Positions 1 to 5,926 of a stretch of DNA of 5,926 nucleotides are shown piece after piece. The position numbers were made by a program, and so were the translations under genes. The stretch covers positions 1 through 5,926 of the forward strand of contig QMLK01000076.1 in assembly GCA_003646705.1 (NCBI GenBank), in the 5' to 3' direction. How positions within the stretch are numbered: the stretch's first letter is position 1; each line of letters starts with the position of its first letter. This DNA comes from Deltaproteobacteria bacterium (lineage in GTDB: Bacteria > Desulfobacterota > B13-G15). The notes below the pieces were generated by a model. That model was not told the origin of the DNA and did no database searches. It saw nothing but the letters and a program-made list of their open reading frames with translations.

Positions 1-1098
1 GAGGTAGTCGTAATCTTTGACGATCTTCAGAGGCCCACCCCGGTCCACATTGCCCTGCCCGAGGTCATGGACCGCCTCAACCGGGCGGGTGTACCGGACG
101 AGCGGATCATCGGCATCTGTGCCCTGGGTACTCATCCCATCCCCTCCCTGCGGCAGCTGAGGGACAAGGTGGGGGAGGAGGCCTTCTCGAGGCTTGAGGG
201 GCGTCTCTTCCCCCACGACCCTCACGCCCCGGACAACGTGATCGTCGGCAGGACCCACAGGGGGACGTTGGTGGAGGTCAATCGTTACGTCGCCTCAGCG
301 GACCTGGTCATAGGCATCGGGGAATGTATGCCCCATCCCATCGCAGGCTTCGGCGGTGGTTGCAAGATCGCCATGCCTGGGGTGTGCTCCTACCGATCCA
401 TAGCGGATCATCACTTCACGTGGATGCGCCACCGGGACTCGCGGGTAAACCTGCTCGATGGGAACCCCTTCTACGAGGAGATCGTCGACGCCGCACGTCT
501 GGCGAGGCTCAGCTTCAAGCTCGACCTCATCGTCAACGACCGAAAGGAGGTGGTCAAGGCCTTTGCAGGGGACCCCGTGGCCGAGCACAAGGAGGCCTCA
601 AGGTACGCCACCTCTCTCTACCTCGTCCCCTTGCCAGGGCTTGCCGATGTGACCATCACGTCGGCCTTCCCCCTCGAGGTGGGGGTCCAGGCTACGAAGG
701 CCCTGGCCATGGCGCGTTTCTGTACGCGGTCAGGGGGGGCGATCGTATGGGTAGCCCCCCAGAAGGAGACGGGCTCTATACTCCCGTTGATCAGGGAGAT
801 GGGCACTCCAGAGGGCGCCGACGAGTTTCACCGCCGGCTGGTCCAAGGGGACATCCCCGAGCACCTCAAGGCCTTCGGGATCTCCTACATCATGCAGGTC
901 GTCTACTTCAAGGAGCTGGCCGAGAGGTTCACAGTGGTGCACGTGACCGAGGGGCTCGCGGCAGATCAGGTGGAGATGATGGGGTTCAGCTATCAACGAG
1001 ACCTCCAGGGGGCCATAGACCTGCTCTCGGAGCGATTCCCCGAGGCGAAGGTGGCCGTCTTCCCCTCAGGGGGAAACATCATCCCCGCGGTGCGCTGA
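1..1098 (+). CDS. larA: LarA-family nickel-dependent 2-hydroxyacid racemase/epimerase (DUF2088), 5' partial
   Basis: The reading frame is open from base 1 and ends at TGA 1096-1098, giving 365 visible residues. The first internal ATG (67) is not the start, because the conserved DxxRPTP motif lies before it. By comparison with L. plantarum LarA, as I recall its sequence, about 60 N-terminal residues are missing. LarA enzymes racemise or epimerise 2-hydroxyacids in the cytoplasm by hydride transfer through a nickel-pincer nucleotide made by LarB, LarC and LarE. The expected residues are visible (window numbering): Asp8 and Arg11 (LarA D72/R75), His45 in GTH (H108), His112 in MPHPIAGFGGG (H174), Lys122 (K184, covalent cofactor attachment), His138 (H200, Ni ligand), and Gln230/Lys233 in QATK (Q295/K298). 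Two pocket positions differ: Tyr294 is Val229 in a loop one residue shorter, and Trp358 is not Trp (perhaps Tyr296). Family membership is secure. The substrate is unknown, and the TRAP genes downstream suggest an imported hydroxyacid. Confidence 0.9.
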   Translation, partial: EVVVIFDDLQRPTPVHIALPEVMDRLNRAGVPDERIIGICALGTHPIPSLRQLRDKVGEEAFSRLEGRLFPHDPHAPDNVIVGRTHRGTLVEVNRYVASADLVIGIGECMPHPIAGFGGGCKIAMPGVCSYRSIADHHFTWMRHRDSRVNLLDGNPFYEEIVDAARLARLSFKLDLIVNDRKEVVKAFAGDPVAEHKEASRYATSLYLVPLPGLADVTITSAFPLEVGVQATKALAMARFCTRSGGAIVWVAPQKETGSILPLIREMGTPEGADEFHRRLVQGDIPEHLKAFGISYIMQVVYFKELAERFTVVHVTEGLAADQVEMMGFSYQRDLQGAIDLLSERFPEAKVAVFPSGGNIIPAVR

Positions 1099-1107
1099 AG
1101 GAGGGGT
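1098..1107 (+). promoter_or_regulatory. Ribosome binding site of dctQ
   Basis: AAGGAGGGGT starts on the last base of the larA stop codon and ends 7 bases before the dctQ ATG at 1115. It supports that start and shows that dctQ is read from the same transcript as larA. Confidence 0.75.
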
Positions 1108-1114
1108 CTAGGAT

Positions 1115-1612
1115 ATGAAGGGCTTTTGGACCCTCTTTGACAAGTTGATAGACGCGATGGCCCTCCTGGCCGGGGCGATAATGGTCTTCATAACCCTGGC
1201 CATCTGCTACGAGGTGCTGATGAGGTACTTTTTCAAGAGTCCCTCCATATGGGTGGTACAGACCTGTGAGTACGGACTCCTCTGGATCGTATTCTTGGGG
1301 ACAACCTGGCTCCTGAGGGAGAAGGGCCATGTGACCGTCGACATCCTCTACTCCCGCTTAAAGGAGCGAAGCAGGTCCTTCCTCAACCTTGTGACCTTCT
1401 CCCTCGGAGGGATCGCCTGCTCGGTGGTCGCCTTCTTCGGCGCCCTTTATACGTGGGAATGTTTGACAAGGGGGGTGAAGGACGTGAGGGCCCTCACGGT
1501 GCCAAAGTACACGGTCTTCGTCGTCATACCCGTGGGGGCCCTTTTGCTCTCCCTTCAGTTCTTCAGGATGGTCTGGAGCGAACTCCTCAAGGCCAAAACG
1601 GCCCCGAGGTGA
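1115..1612 (+). CDS. dctQ: TRAP transporter small membrane subunit (DctQ)
   Basis: This 165-residue protein is the small integral membrane subunit of a tripartite ATP-independent periplasmic (TRAP) transporter. It pairs with DctM in the inner membrane and helps receive substrate-loaded DctP. Four hydrophobic segments are visible at about residues 13-34, 48-66, 88-110 and 131-150, the usual DctQ topology. Family hallmarks are MRYFF at 36-40 after the first helix, a Trp-rich second helix (YGLLWIVFLGTTW), and EKGHVTVD at 69-76, which matches the common E-x-GHV-x-VD motif of the loop after helix 2. The length is normal for the family. The ATG at 1115 has a strong ribosome binding site and lies 16 bases after larA; the stop lies 6 bases before dctM. 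Sequence alone does not give the substrate. Confidence 0.93.
   Translation: MKGFWTLFDKLIDAMALLAGAIMVFITLAICYEVLMRYFFKSPSIWVVQTCEYGLLWIVFLGTTWLLREKGHVTVDILYSRLKERSRSFLNLVTFSLGGIACSVVAFFGALYTWECLTRGVKDVRALTVPKYTVFVVIPVGALLLSLQFFRMVWSELLKAKTAPR
1605..1611 (+). promoter_or_regulatory. Ribosome binding site deciding the TTG start of dctM
   Basis: GAGGTGA overlaps the dctQ stop codon (1610-1612) and lies 7 bases before TTG 1619. The first in-frame ATG (1658) has no comparable purine tract at the right distance, so this site favours the TTG. The overlap also suggests translational coupling between dctQ and dctM. Confidence 0.6.
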
Positions 1613-1618
1613 ACGACC

Positions 1619-2938
1619 TTGCAGTGGTGGGCGATCCTCCTCTTGCTCTTCAGCGGCATGGTGCTCCTGTTGCTCACGGGGCTGCCCGTGGCCTTCTCCT
1701 TTCTGATAGTGAACATGGTGGCCGCCTATTTCTTCTTGGGCGGGATACCGGGGCTCATCGCCACGACCACCGGGATCTTCAGCTCCATCACCACCTTCAC
1801 CTTGCTCCCTGTCCCCTTCTTCATCTTCATGGGCGAACTCATCTTCCACTCGGGCCTCGGCCTTCAGGCCATAAACGTGGTGGACAAATGGCTTGGGCGC
1901 CTCCCGGGCAGGCTCAGCCTCATGGCGGTGATAACGGGGGTGGTGTTTGCCGCCTTGAGCGGCTCCACCATAGCCAACACAGCCCTCCTCGGCACTGTGC
2001 TCCTGCCGGAGATGCGACGGAAGGGTTACAGCAAGACCATGAGCTTGGGCCCCATCATGGGGGTGGGGGGAGTGGCCATGTTGATCCCCCCCAGTGCCTT
2101 GGCCGTGGTGCTGGCGAGCCTGGCGAGGATAGACGTGGGCAGGCTGCTGATCGCCGGCATCGTACCGGGGGTCCTGATGGGGCTGCTGTACATGACCTAC
2201 ATAGTGGCCGGATGCCTCATAAGGCCAGGGCTCGCCCCAGCCTACGACGTACCTGAGACCCCCCTCGGTGAGAGGATAAGGTCCACGGTCAAGTACTTCT
2301 TGCCCCTTGGCTTCATAGTCTTCATGGTCGTGGGGGTCATCTTCCTCGGGATAGCGACCCCTACAGAGGCCGCAGCCACTGGGACGCTCGGGGCCTTCTT
2401 GCTGGCGTGGGCCTACGGGAAGATGAACCGGGAGGTGATGAAGAAGTCGATCTACGGGACCATCAGGCTCACCGTCATGATCTTCATGATCATCGTCGTC
2501 TCCAACACCTACAGCGAGATATTGGCCTTCACAGGGGCTGCCCCGAGCCTCGTGGAGTTCATAGTGAAGCAGCAGATCCACCCCCTGGTGATCATCATCA
2601 GCATGATGATCGCCCTCATCATCCTGGGGAGCTTCATGGAGACCGTCTCCATCATGATGATAACCTTGCCTATCTTCATGCCCATAGTCTCGTCCCTGGG
2701 ATACGACCCCATCTGGTTCGGAGTCATCATGTTGGTCAACCTGGAGTTGGGCCTCATAACGCCCCCCTTCGGTGTCCTGTTGTTCGTGATGAAGGGCGTC
2801 AGCCCCCCCGACACCACCATGTCCGACATATGGAAGGCCGCCTTGCCCTTCGTGGTGGTGGACCTCCTGGGGATCGCCATCTTGATCGCCTTTCCTCACA
2901 TATCCCTTTATCTACCCAATTTGATGGGGATGAAATGA
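1619..2938 (+). CDS. dctM: TRAP transporter large permease subunit (DctM)
   Basis: This 439-residue polytopic protein is the translocation subunit of the TRAP transporter. It moves substrate across the inner membrane, typically driven by Na+. Hydrophobic segments cover nearly the whole chain, at the usual DctM length of about 425-440 residues. Recognisable motifs are the N-terminal LLLLTGLPVAFSF, GSTIANTA at 115-122 followed by LLPEMRRKGYSK (the usual G-S-x-x-A-x-x-A ... P-x-M-x-x-x-GY block), PPSALAVVLA near residue 158, and GLITPPFG at 378-385, the most characteristic DctM motif. The start is taken as TTG 1619, because a GAGGTGA site lies 7 bases upstream and a start at ATG 1658 (Met14) would cut into the first membrane segment. 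It lies 6 bases after dctQ, and its stop is 26 bases before the preferred dctP start. Identity is secure; the exact start is less so. Confidence 0.94.
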   Translation: MQWWAILLLLFSGMVLLLLTGLPVAFSFLIVNMVAAYFFLGGIPGLIATTTGIFSSITTFTLLPVPFFIFMGELIFHSGLGLQAINVVDKWLGRLPGRLSLMAVITGVVFAALSGSTIANTALLGTVLLPEMRRKGYSKTMSLGPIMGVGGVAMLIPPSALAVVLASLARIDVGRLLIAGIVPGVLMGLLYMTYIVAGCLIRPGLAPAYDVPETPLGERIRSTVKYFLPLGFIVFMVVGVIFLGIATPTEAAATGTLGAFLLAWAYGKMNREVMKKSIYGTIRLTVMIFMIIVVSNTYSEILAFTGAAPSLVEFIVKQQIHPLVIIISMMIALIILGSFMETVSIMMITLPIFMPIVSSLGYDPIWFGVIMLVNLELGLITPPFGVLLFVMKGVSPPDTTMSDIWKAALPFVVVDLLGIAILIAFPHISLYLPNLMGMK

Positions 2939-2950
2939 AAAATTTAAAGA

Positions 2951-2958
2951 AAGGAGGT
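2951..2958 (+). promoter_or_regulatory. Ribosome binding site deciding the start of dctP
   Basis: AAGGAGGT, a near-perfect anti-Shine-Dalgarno match, ends 6 bases before ATG 2965. It lies inside the coding sequence that would result from the alternative in-frame ATG at 2935, which overlaps the dctM stop as ATGA and has only a weak GATGGGGA upstream. This points to 2965 as the working start. Confidence 0.8.
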
Positions 2959-2964
2959 AAGGAG

Positions 2965-3978
2965 ATGCGACAAAAGCTGCAGGTTTACTTGAGGACCTTG
3001 GCCATCTTCAGCATGGCCATCTGTACCTTCCTGGTGTTCCTCGGCCAGGCAGAGCTCGCCAGAGGAGAGCCTTATGTCTTGAAGGCGGTAACGGCATGGC
3101 CCAAGCCCGTGACGGACAACAAGGCCTTCTTCATCTTCTTGGACACCGTGAAGGAGAAGGTGGCGGCCAGCTGTCCCGGACGGCTCAAGATTAAGTACCT
3201 GGGGGGACCCGAAGCGGTCAAGACCATGGAGCAGGTCCACGCTGTGCAGACGGGCCTGATAGACATGTGTTACACGACCAACGCCTATTACGTGTCCCTT
3301 TTGCCCGAGGTCGATGCCCTGAAGTTGTCCGACTTCATGCCATGGGAGGAGAGGGACAGGGGGGCCTGGGCCTACCTCAACGACCTTCACGAGAAGAGAT
3401 TGGGGATCCATTACCTGGGGAGGATGGGCCTGGGAATAAGGTTCCACCTGTACCTCATAAAGGCTATACAGAAGGCCGACCTCAAGGGGCTGAACATCCG
3501 CGTGTCGCCTATGTACCTACAGGTGGTCAAGGCCCTCGGGGGGAACCCCATCGTGATCCCCCCCACCGAGGTCTACACGGCGCTGCAAAGGGGTGTGGTG
3601 GACGGCTACTGCTGGCCCTCTGTGGGGATCCGGGACTGGGGGTGGCATAAGCTGACCAAATACGTCGTGGAACCCGGCTTCTATCAGGTGCCAAACCCAG
3701 TGCTCGTGAACCTGAAGACCTGGCGGAAGCTGCCCCAGGAGTTGAGGGATCTTTTGACGGAGGCGGCCAAGGAGGCCGAGAGGAAGGCCGTGGCCTATTT
3801 CCAGGACCTGGCCAGGAAGGACCGTCCTGCCCTCCTCGAGGCCGGTATCAAGGTCATAGACCTGCCGCCTGCCGAAAAGGAGAAGTTCCTCAAAGCGGCC
3901 TATGGAGCGGGCTGGAAGGACGTCCTGAAGAAGTGCCCCAAGACGGGACCTGAGCTCAAGAGGCTGCTCACGAAGTAA
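2965..3978 (+). CDS. dctP: TRAP transporter periplasmic substrate-binding protein (DctP)
   Basis: This 337-residue protein is the extracytoplasmic solute receptor of the TRAP transporter; it binds substrate in the periplasm and hands it to DctQM. The N-terminus is a Sec signal peptide: a basic start (MRQK), a hydrophobic core at about residues 11-28 (LAIFSMAICTFLVFLG) and small residues near 30-35 (GQAELA), with mature protein probably starting around 31-35. The DctP fold is supported by the early ...LKAVTAWP strand, GLIDMCYTTNAYY, and the block GLNIRVSP ... LGGNPIVIPPTEVYTALQRGVVDG, the best-conserved part of the family. Arg179 in NIRV corresponds to the arginine that usually salt-bridges the substrate carboxylate, so an organic acid ligand is expected. 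Length is normal. The upstream in-frame ATG 2935 would add 10 residues but is less well supported. The gene is last in the operon and is followed by a terminator. I cannot resolve the ligand; the linked LarA homologue suggests a 2-hydroxyacid. Confidence 0.92.
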   Translation: MRQKLQVYLRTLAIFSMAICTFLVFLGQAELARGEPYVLKAVTAWPKPVTDNKAFFIFLDTVKEKVAASCPGRLKIKYLGGPEAVKTMEQVHAVQTGLIDMCYTTNAYYVSLLPEVDALKLSDFMPWEERDRGAWAYLNDLHEKRLGIHYLGRMGLGIRFHLYLIKAIQKADLKGLNIRVSPMYLQVVKALGGNPIVIPPTEVYTALQRGVVDGYCWPSVGIRDWGWHKLTKYVVEPGFYQVPNPVLVNLKTWRKLPQELRDLLTEAAKEAERKAVAYFQDLARKDRPALLEAGIKVIDLPPAEKEKFLKAAYGAGWKDVLKKCPKTGPELKRLLTK

Positions 3979-3997
3979 CCGCCCCGTTGAGGCCTCC

Positions 3998-4038
3998 TGA
4001 AGAGGCGCAAGGATCTCCCCTTGCGCCTCTTTATCTTT
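3998..4038 (+). terminator. Rho-independent terminator after the larA-dctQMP operon
   Basis: AGAGGCGCAAGG (4001-4012) pairs perfectly with CCTTGCGCCTCT (4019-4030) across a 6-base loop. A further A-T pair, a G-T wobble and a T-A pair extend the stem outward. A T-rich tail (TTTATCTTT) follows directly. It lies 20 bases after the dctP stop and ends the operon before trpB. Confidence 0.88.
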
Positions 4039-4099
4039 CAAACCAAAGACCGTTTTATCTTGACCTCTGATCCGGTTTTTTATAAAAAGCCCTTATCTT
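4031..4099 (+). repeat. Three direct TTATCTT heptamers around the trpB promoter
   Basis: Identical TTATCTT copies begin at 4031, 4055 and 4093. The first is in the tail of the upstream terminator, the second overlaps the putative -35 box, and the third lies near the predicted transcription start. Spacing (24 and 38 bases) is not regular. They could be operator half-sites or chance matches in AT-rich DNA. Confidence 0.3.
4060..4088 (+). promoter_or_regulatory. Probable sigma-70-type promoter for trpB
   Basis: TTGACC at 4060-4065 resembles a -35 box. TATAAA at 4081-4086 resembles a -10 box with a short 15-base spacer; TAAAAA at 4083-4088 would give a 17-base spacer. The stretch is conspicuously AT-rich in a GC-rich window and lies between a terminator and a well-formed ribosome binding site, where a promoter is expected. 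The implied leader is only about 40 bases, with no Trp-codon-rich leader peptide and no room for a classical attenuator. Position is by eye only. Confidence 0.45.
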
Positions 4100-4122
4100 C
4101 AGCTTCTTTCAGTAAAACCATA

Positions 4123-4130
4123 AAGGAGGG
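4123..4130 (+). promoter_or_regulatory. Ribosome binding site of trpB
   Basis: AAGGAGGG ends 5 bases before ATG 4136, a strong site at good spacing that fixes the start. Confidence 0.8.
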
Positions 4131-4135
4131 AAGCC

Positions 4136-5494
4136 ATGGACGATAAGAAGATTTTGCTCTCCGAAAAGGATATGCCGAAGAAGTGGTACAACGTTTTACC
4201 CGACCTGCCTGAAGAGCTCCCTCCCCCCATCAACCCTGCCACGGGGAAGCCGGTGACACCGGAGGACCTGCTTCCCATCTTCCCGAGGGGGCTCATAGAG
4301 CAGGAGATGTCCCCAGAGAGGTGGATAGAGATCCCGGACGACGTCCTCAGGGCCTACAGCCTCTGGAGGCCCACCCCCCTGGTAAGGGCTAAGGCCCTGG
4401 AGGAATACCTCGGGACCCCTGCTCGGATCTATTACAAGAACGAGAGCGTTTCCCCTCCCGGAAGTCACAAGCCCAACACCGCCGTAGCCCAGGCCTATTA
4501 CAACAAGGTCGAGGGGGTGAGGCGCCTCACCACGGAGACGGGGGCAGGGCAGTGGGGTTCGGCCCTCTCCTTCGCCTGCAACCTCTTCGACCTCAAGTGC
4601 ACCATCTACATGGTGAGGATCAGTTTCGAGCAGAAACCCTATCGGAAGTCCCTGATGCAGGCATGGGGGGCAGAGGTCTTTCCCTCCCCTACGGATCGTA
4701 CGGAGGCCGGACGCAAGATCAGGGCCTCCGACCCTGACTCCCCGGGCAGCCTCGGGATAGCCATAAGTGAAGCCGTGGAGGACGCTGCTACCCACGAAGA
4801 CACCAAGTACTCCTTGGGGAGCGTACTGAACCATGTGCTGCTCCATCAGACCGTGGTGGGCCTGGAGACGAAGGAGCAGCTGGCCCTCGTGGACGAGGAG
4901 CCCGATGTCCTCATCGGATGTGTCGGCGGGGGGAGTAACTTCGCTGGGTTCTTCCTCCCCTTCGTCCCGGACAAGCTCAAGGACGGCAAGGACATCCGCT
5001 TCGTCGCTGCGGAGCCCACCTCCTGCCCAACCCTGACCAAGGGACTGTACGCCTACGATTTCGGCGACACCGTGGGGCTAACCCCCTTGCTGAAGATGTA
5101 CACCCTCGGCCATAACTTCGTCCCGCCCAAGATCCACGCCGGAGGACTCAGGTACCACGGCGATGCCCCCGTCCTCTGCCTGTTGGTGAAGAAGGGGGTG
5201 GTGGAGGCCGTGGCCTATAGGCAGAACGCCGTCTTTGAGGCGGCGGTCACCTTCGCCAGGACCGAGGGGATCGTCCCCGCTCCGGAGACCGCCCATGCCA
5301 TCGAGGCGGTTATAGACGAGGCCTTGAAGTGCAAGGAGACGGGGCAGGAGCGCACCATCGTCTTCAACTTCAGCGGCCACGGACATTTCGACATGAGCGC
5401 CTACGATCAGTATTTCAGCGGGAAGCTGCCCGATTATGAGCTGCCTGAGGAGGAGATAAAGAGGGCCCTTGGGGAATTGCCAACTGTGGAATAG
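4136..5494 (+). CDS. trpB: TrpB2-type tryptophan synthase beta chain (PLP-dependent)
   Basis: This 452-residue cytoplasmic enzyme of fold-type II PLP family would condense indole with serine (or a serine derivative) to give tryptophan. Features in order: a long N-terminal extension typical of TrpB2 (residues 1-75), [16 protein letters not shown] near 78-93, Lys112 in GSHKPNTA (Schiff-base lysine), Glu134 in ETGAGQWG (catalytic glutamate), GGGSN at 264-268 (PLP phosphate loop), Arg339 in HAGGLRYHG, and SGHGHFD at 413-419. GLRYHG is the TrpB2 signature: TrpB1 has GLD with catalytic Asp305 at the Arg position. The length also fits TrpB2 (about 420-460 residues) rather than TrpB1 (about 400). No trpA or other trp gene is adjacent, and the gene has its own apparent promoter, so it forms a separate unit. 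It could salvage free indole, be the organism's only TrpB, or use another amine or acceptor. Family call is firm; the physiological role is inferred. Confidence 0.93.
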   Translation: MDDKKILLSEKDMPKKWYNVLPDLPEELPPPINPATGKPVTPEDLLPIFPRGLIEQEMSPERWIEIPDDVLRAYSLWRPTPLVRAKALEEYLGTPARIYYKNESVSPPGSHKPNTAVAQAYYNKVEGVRRLTTETGAGQWGSALSFACNLFDLKCTIYMVRISFEQKPYRKSLMQAWGAEVFPSPTDRTEAGRKIRASDPDSPGSLGIAISEAVEDAATHEDTKYSLGSVLNHVLLHQTVVGLETKEQLALVDEEPDVLIGCVGGGSNFAGFFLPFVPDKLKDGKDIRFVAAEPTSCPTLTKGLYAYDFGDTVGLTPLLKMYTLGHNFVPPKIHAGGLRYHGDAPVLCLLVKKGVVEAVAYRQNAVFEAAVTFARTEGIVPAPETAHAIEAVIDEALKCKETGQERTIVFNFSGHGHFDMSAYDQYFSGKLPDYELPEEEIKRALGELPTVE

Positions 5495-5503
5495 ACCGAA
5501 GGA

Positions 5504-5527
5504 GGGGGAAGGGCTGTCCCTTCCCCC
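5504..5527. terminator. Hairpin between convergent trpB and ligA stops, possible bidirectional terminator
   Basis: GGGGGAAGGG (5504-5513) pairs with CCCTTCCCCC (5518-5527) across a 4-base loop. It sits in the 35 bases between the trpB stop (5492-5494) and the ligA stop on the other strand (5530-5532). There is no clear T-run after the stem in either direction, so an intrinsic terminator is plausible from position and stem strength but not proven. Confidence 0.55.
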
Positions 5528-5529
5528 CT

Positions 5530-5926
5530 TCATTGTGCCATTCCTACCAGCCTCTTGAACTCCTCTTCGTCTATGATGGTCAGTCCCAGCTCCCTGGCCC
5601 GATCGTACTTGGAGCCCGGGTCCTTTCCCACCACCACGTAGTCGACGCGGCGGCTGATGCTCGAGGCAGTCCTTCCGCCCAGCTGCTCTACGAGCCTCTT
5701 GGCATCCTCCCTGGTCATACCCTCCAGGGCCCCCGTGAAGACGAAGACCTTCCCCTCAAGGGGCCTCTCCGCCTCAGCGGCCTCCGTCGGCTCCTCCACC
5801 CTCACCCCTGCCCGGAGCATCTTCTCTATCACGCGTCTGTTGCCCTCGTCCTTGAAGAAGCGGACCACGCTCTCGGCCACCTCGGGCCCCACCTCCGGGA
5901 TCTGCAGGAGCTCATCCCTGTCCACC
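5530..5926 (-). CDS. ligA: NAD-dependent DNA ligase LigA, C-terminal part (start outside window)
   Basis: This minus-strand frame is open to the right edge of the window and ends at TGA (5532-5530). The 131 visible residues are the C-terminus of LigA, which seals nicks during replication and repair using NAD+. Residues 6-24 (LLQIPEVGPEVAESVVRFF) are the last helix-hairpin-helix repeat, with the GP-x-x-A-x-S core. A Glu/Ala-rich linker follows at about 47-54. Residues 55-128 form a BRCT domain with GKVFVFTG, the LGGRTASSIS turn, VDYVVVGKDPGSK and the closing IIDEEEF strand. The C-terminus matches the normal end of LigA. The GTG at 5925 only reads as a start because the window ends; the adenylation, OB-fold and zinc-finger domains should lie beyond base 5926. 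It converges with trpB, with 35 bases between stop codons. Confidence 0.93.
   Translation of the reverse strand, partial: VDRDELLQIPEVGPEVAESVVRFFKDEGNRRVIEKMLRAGVRVEEPTEAAEAERPLEGKVFVFTGALEGMTREDAKRLVEQLGGRTASSISRRVDYVVVGKDPGSKYDRARELGLTIIDEEEFKRLVGMAQ

Noticed and set aside
324..1118. A 264-codon plus-strand frame within larA.
   Set aside because: It is an out-of-frame shadow of the LarA homologue, rich in Arg, Gly and Pro with no recognisable motif, while the larA frame carries all catalytic residues.
2590..2611. Inverted repeat GATCATCAT / ATGATGATC with a 4-base loop.
   Set aside because: It lies inside a dctM membrane helix and is explained by runs of ATC (Ile) and ATG (Met) codons; no regulatory context.
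1358..2899. A 513-codon open frame on the minus strand opposite dctQ and dctM.
   Set aside because: Its product is a low-complexity His/Asp/Glu/Gly-rich string, as expected from the complement of GC-rich membrane-protein codons. The plus strand encodes two clear TRAP subunits there.
2407..2964. In-frame extension of dctP upstream into dctM.
   Set aside because: The region before 2935 reads as a His/Asp-rich out-of-frame version of DctM. The signal peptide and ribosome binding site place the dctP start at 2965.
4089..4135. A trp attenuator or T-box leader upstream of trpB.
   Set aside because: The predicted leader is only about 40 bases, has no Trp-codon leader peptide, and the only strong hairpin nearby lies upstream of the promoter and belongs to the dctP terminator.
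4196..4846. A 216-codon minus-strand frame opposite trpB.
   Set aside because: No family features, no ribosome binding site, and fully overlapped by the well-supported TrpB2 coding sequence.

Overview
The window looks like part of an ordinary bacterial chromosome from a GC-rich, probably anaerobic bacterium. The bacterial assignment rests on the NAD-dependent DNA ligase (LigA) tail. The anaerobe guess rests on pairing a LarA-type enzyme with a TRAP transporter, and on frequent AGG arginine and ATA isoleucine codons despite the high GC content. I cannot name a phylum; a Desulfobacterota-like or Synergistota-like genome would fit, but that is only a guess. Coding density is high, with only one intergenic gap over 100 bases.

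Layout. Positions 1-1098 (+) hold the 3' part of a LarA/DUF2088-family, nickel-pincer-dependent 2-hydroxyacid racemase or epimerase; its first ~60 residues lie outside the window. It is followed with 6-26 base gaps by a complete tripartite TRAP transporter in the order dctQ (1115-1612), dctM (1619-2938, TTG start) and dctP (2965-3978). All four genes appear to form one operon, closed by a strong hairpin terminator at 3998-4038. An AT-rich 157-base gap (3979-4135) holds that terminator, a likely promoter and three TTATCTT repeats. It leads to a stand-alone TrpB2-type tryptophan synthase beta chain (4136-5494, +). On the opposite strand, the C-terminal HhH/BRCT part of ligA (5530-5926) runs convergently into trpB, and a GC-rich hairpin lies between the two stop codons.

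How the genes fit together. The TRAP system would use an ion gradient to import an organic acid captured by periplasmic DctP. The LarA homologue would then interconvert stereoisomers of a 2-hydroxyacid so that a stereospecific dehydrogenase could use both forms. The LarA homologue keeps the catalytic and cofactor-binding residues known from Lactiplantibacillus plantarum LarA, but differs at two pocket positions (Tyr294 and Trp358). The substrate is therefore probably not lactate. TrpB2 and LigA are separate transcription units with no evident link to the transporter.

No mobile element, CRISPR array, tRNA or rRNA was seen, and nothing in the window amounts to a clearly new system. The most interesting item is the LarA variant coupled to its own TRAP transporter.
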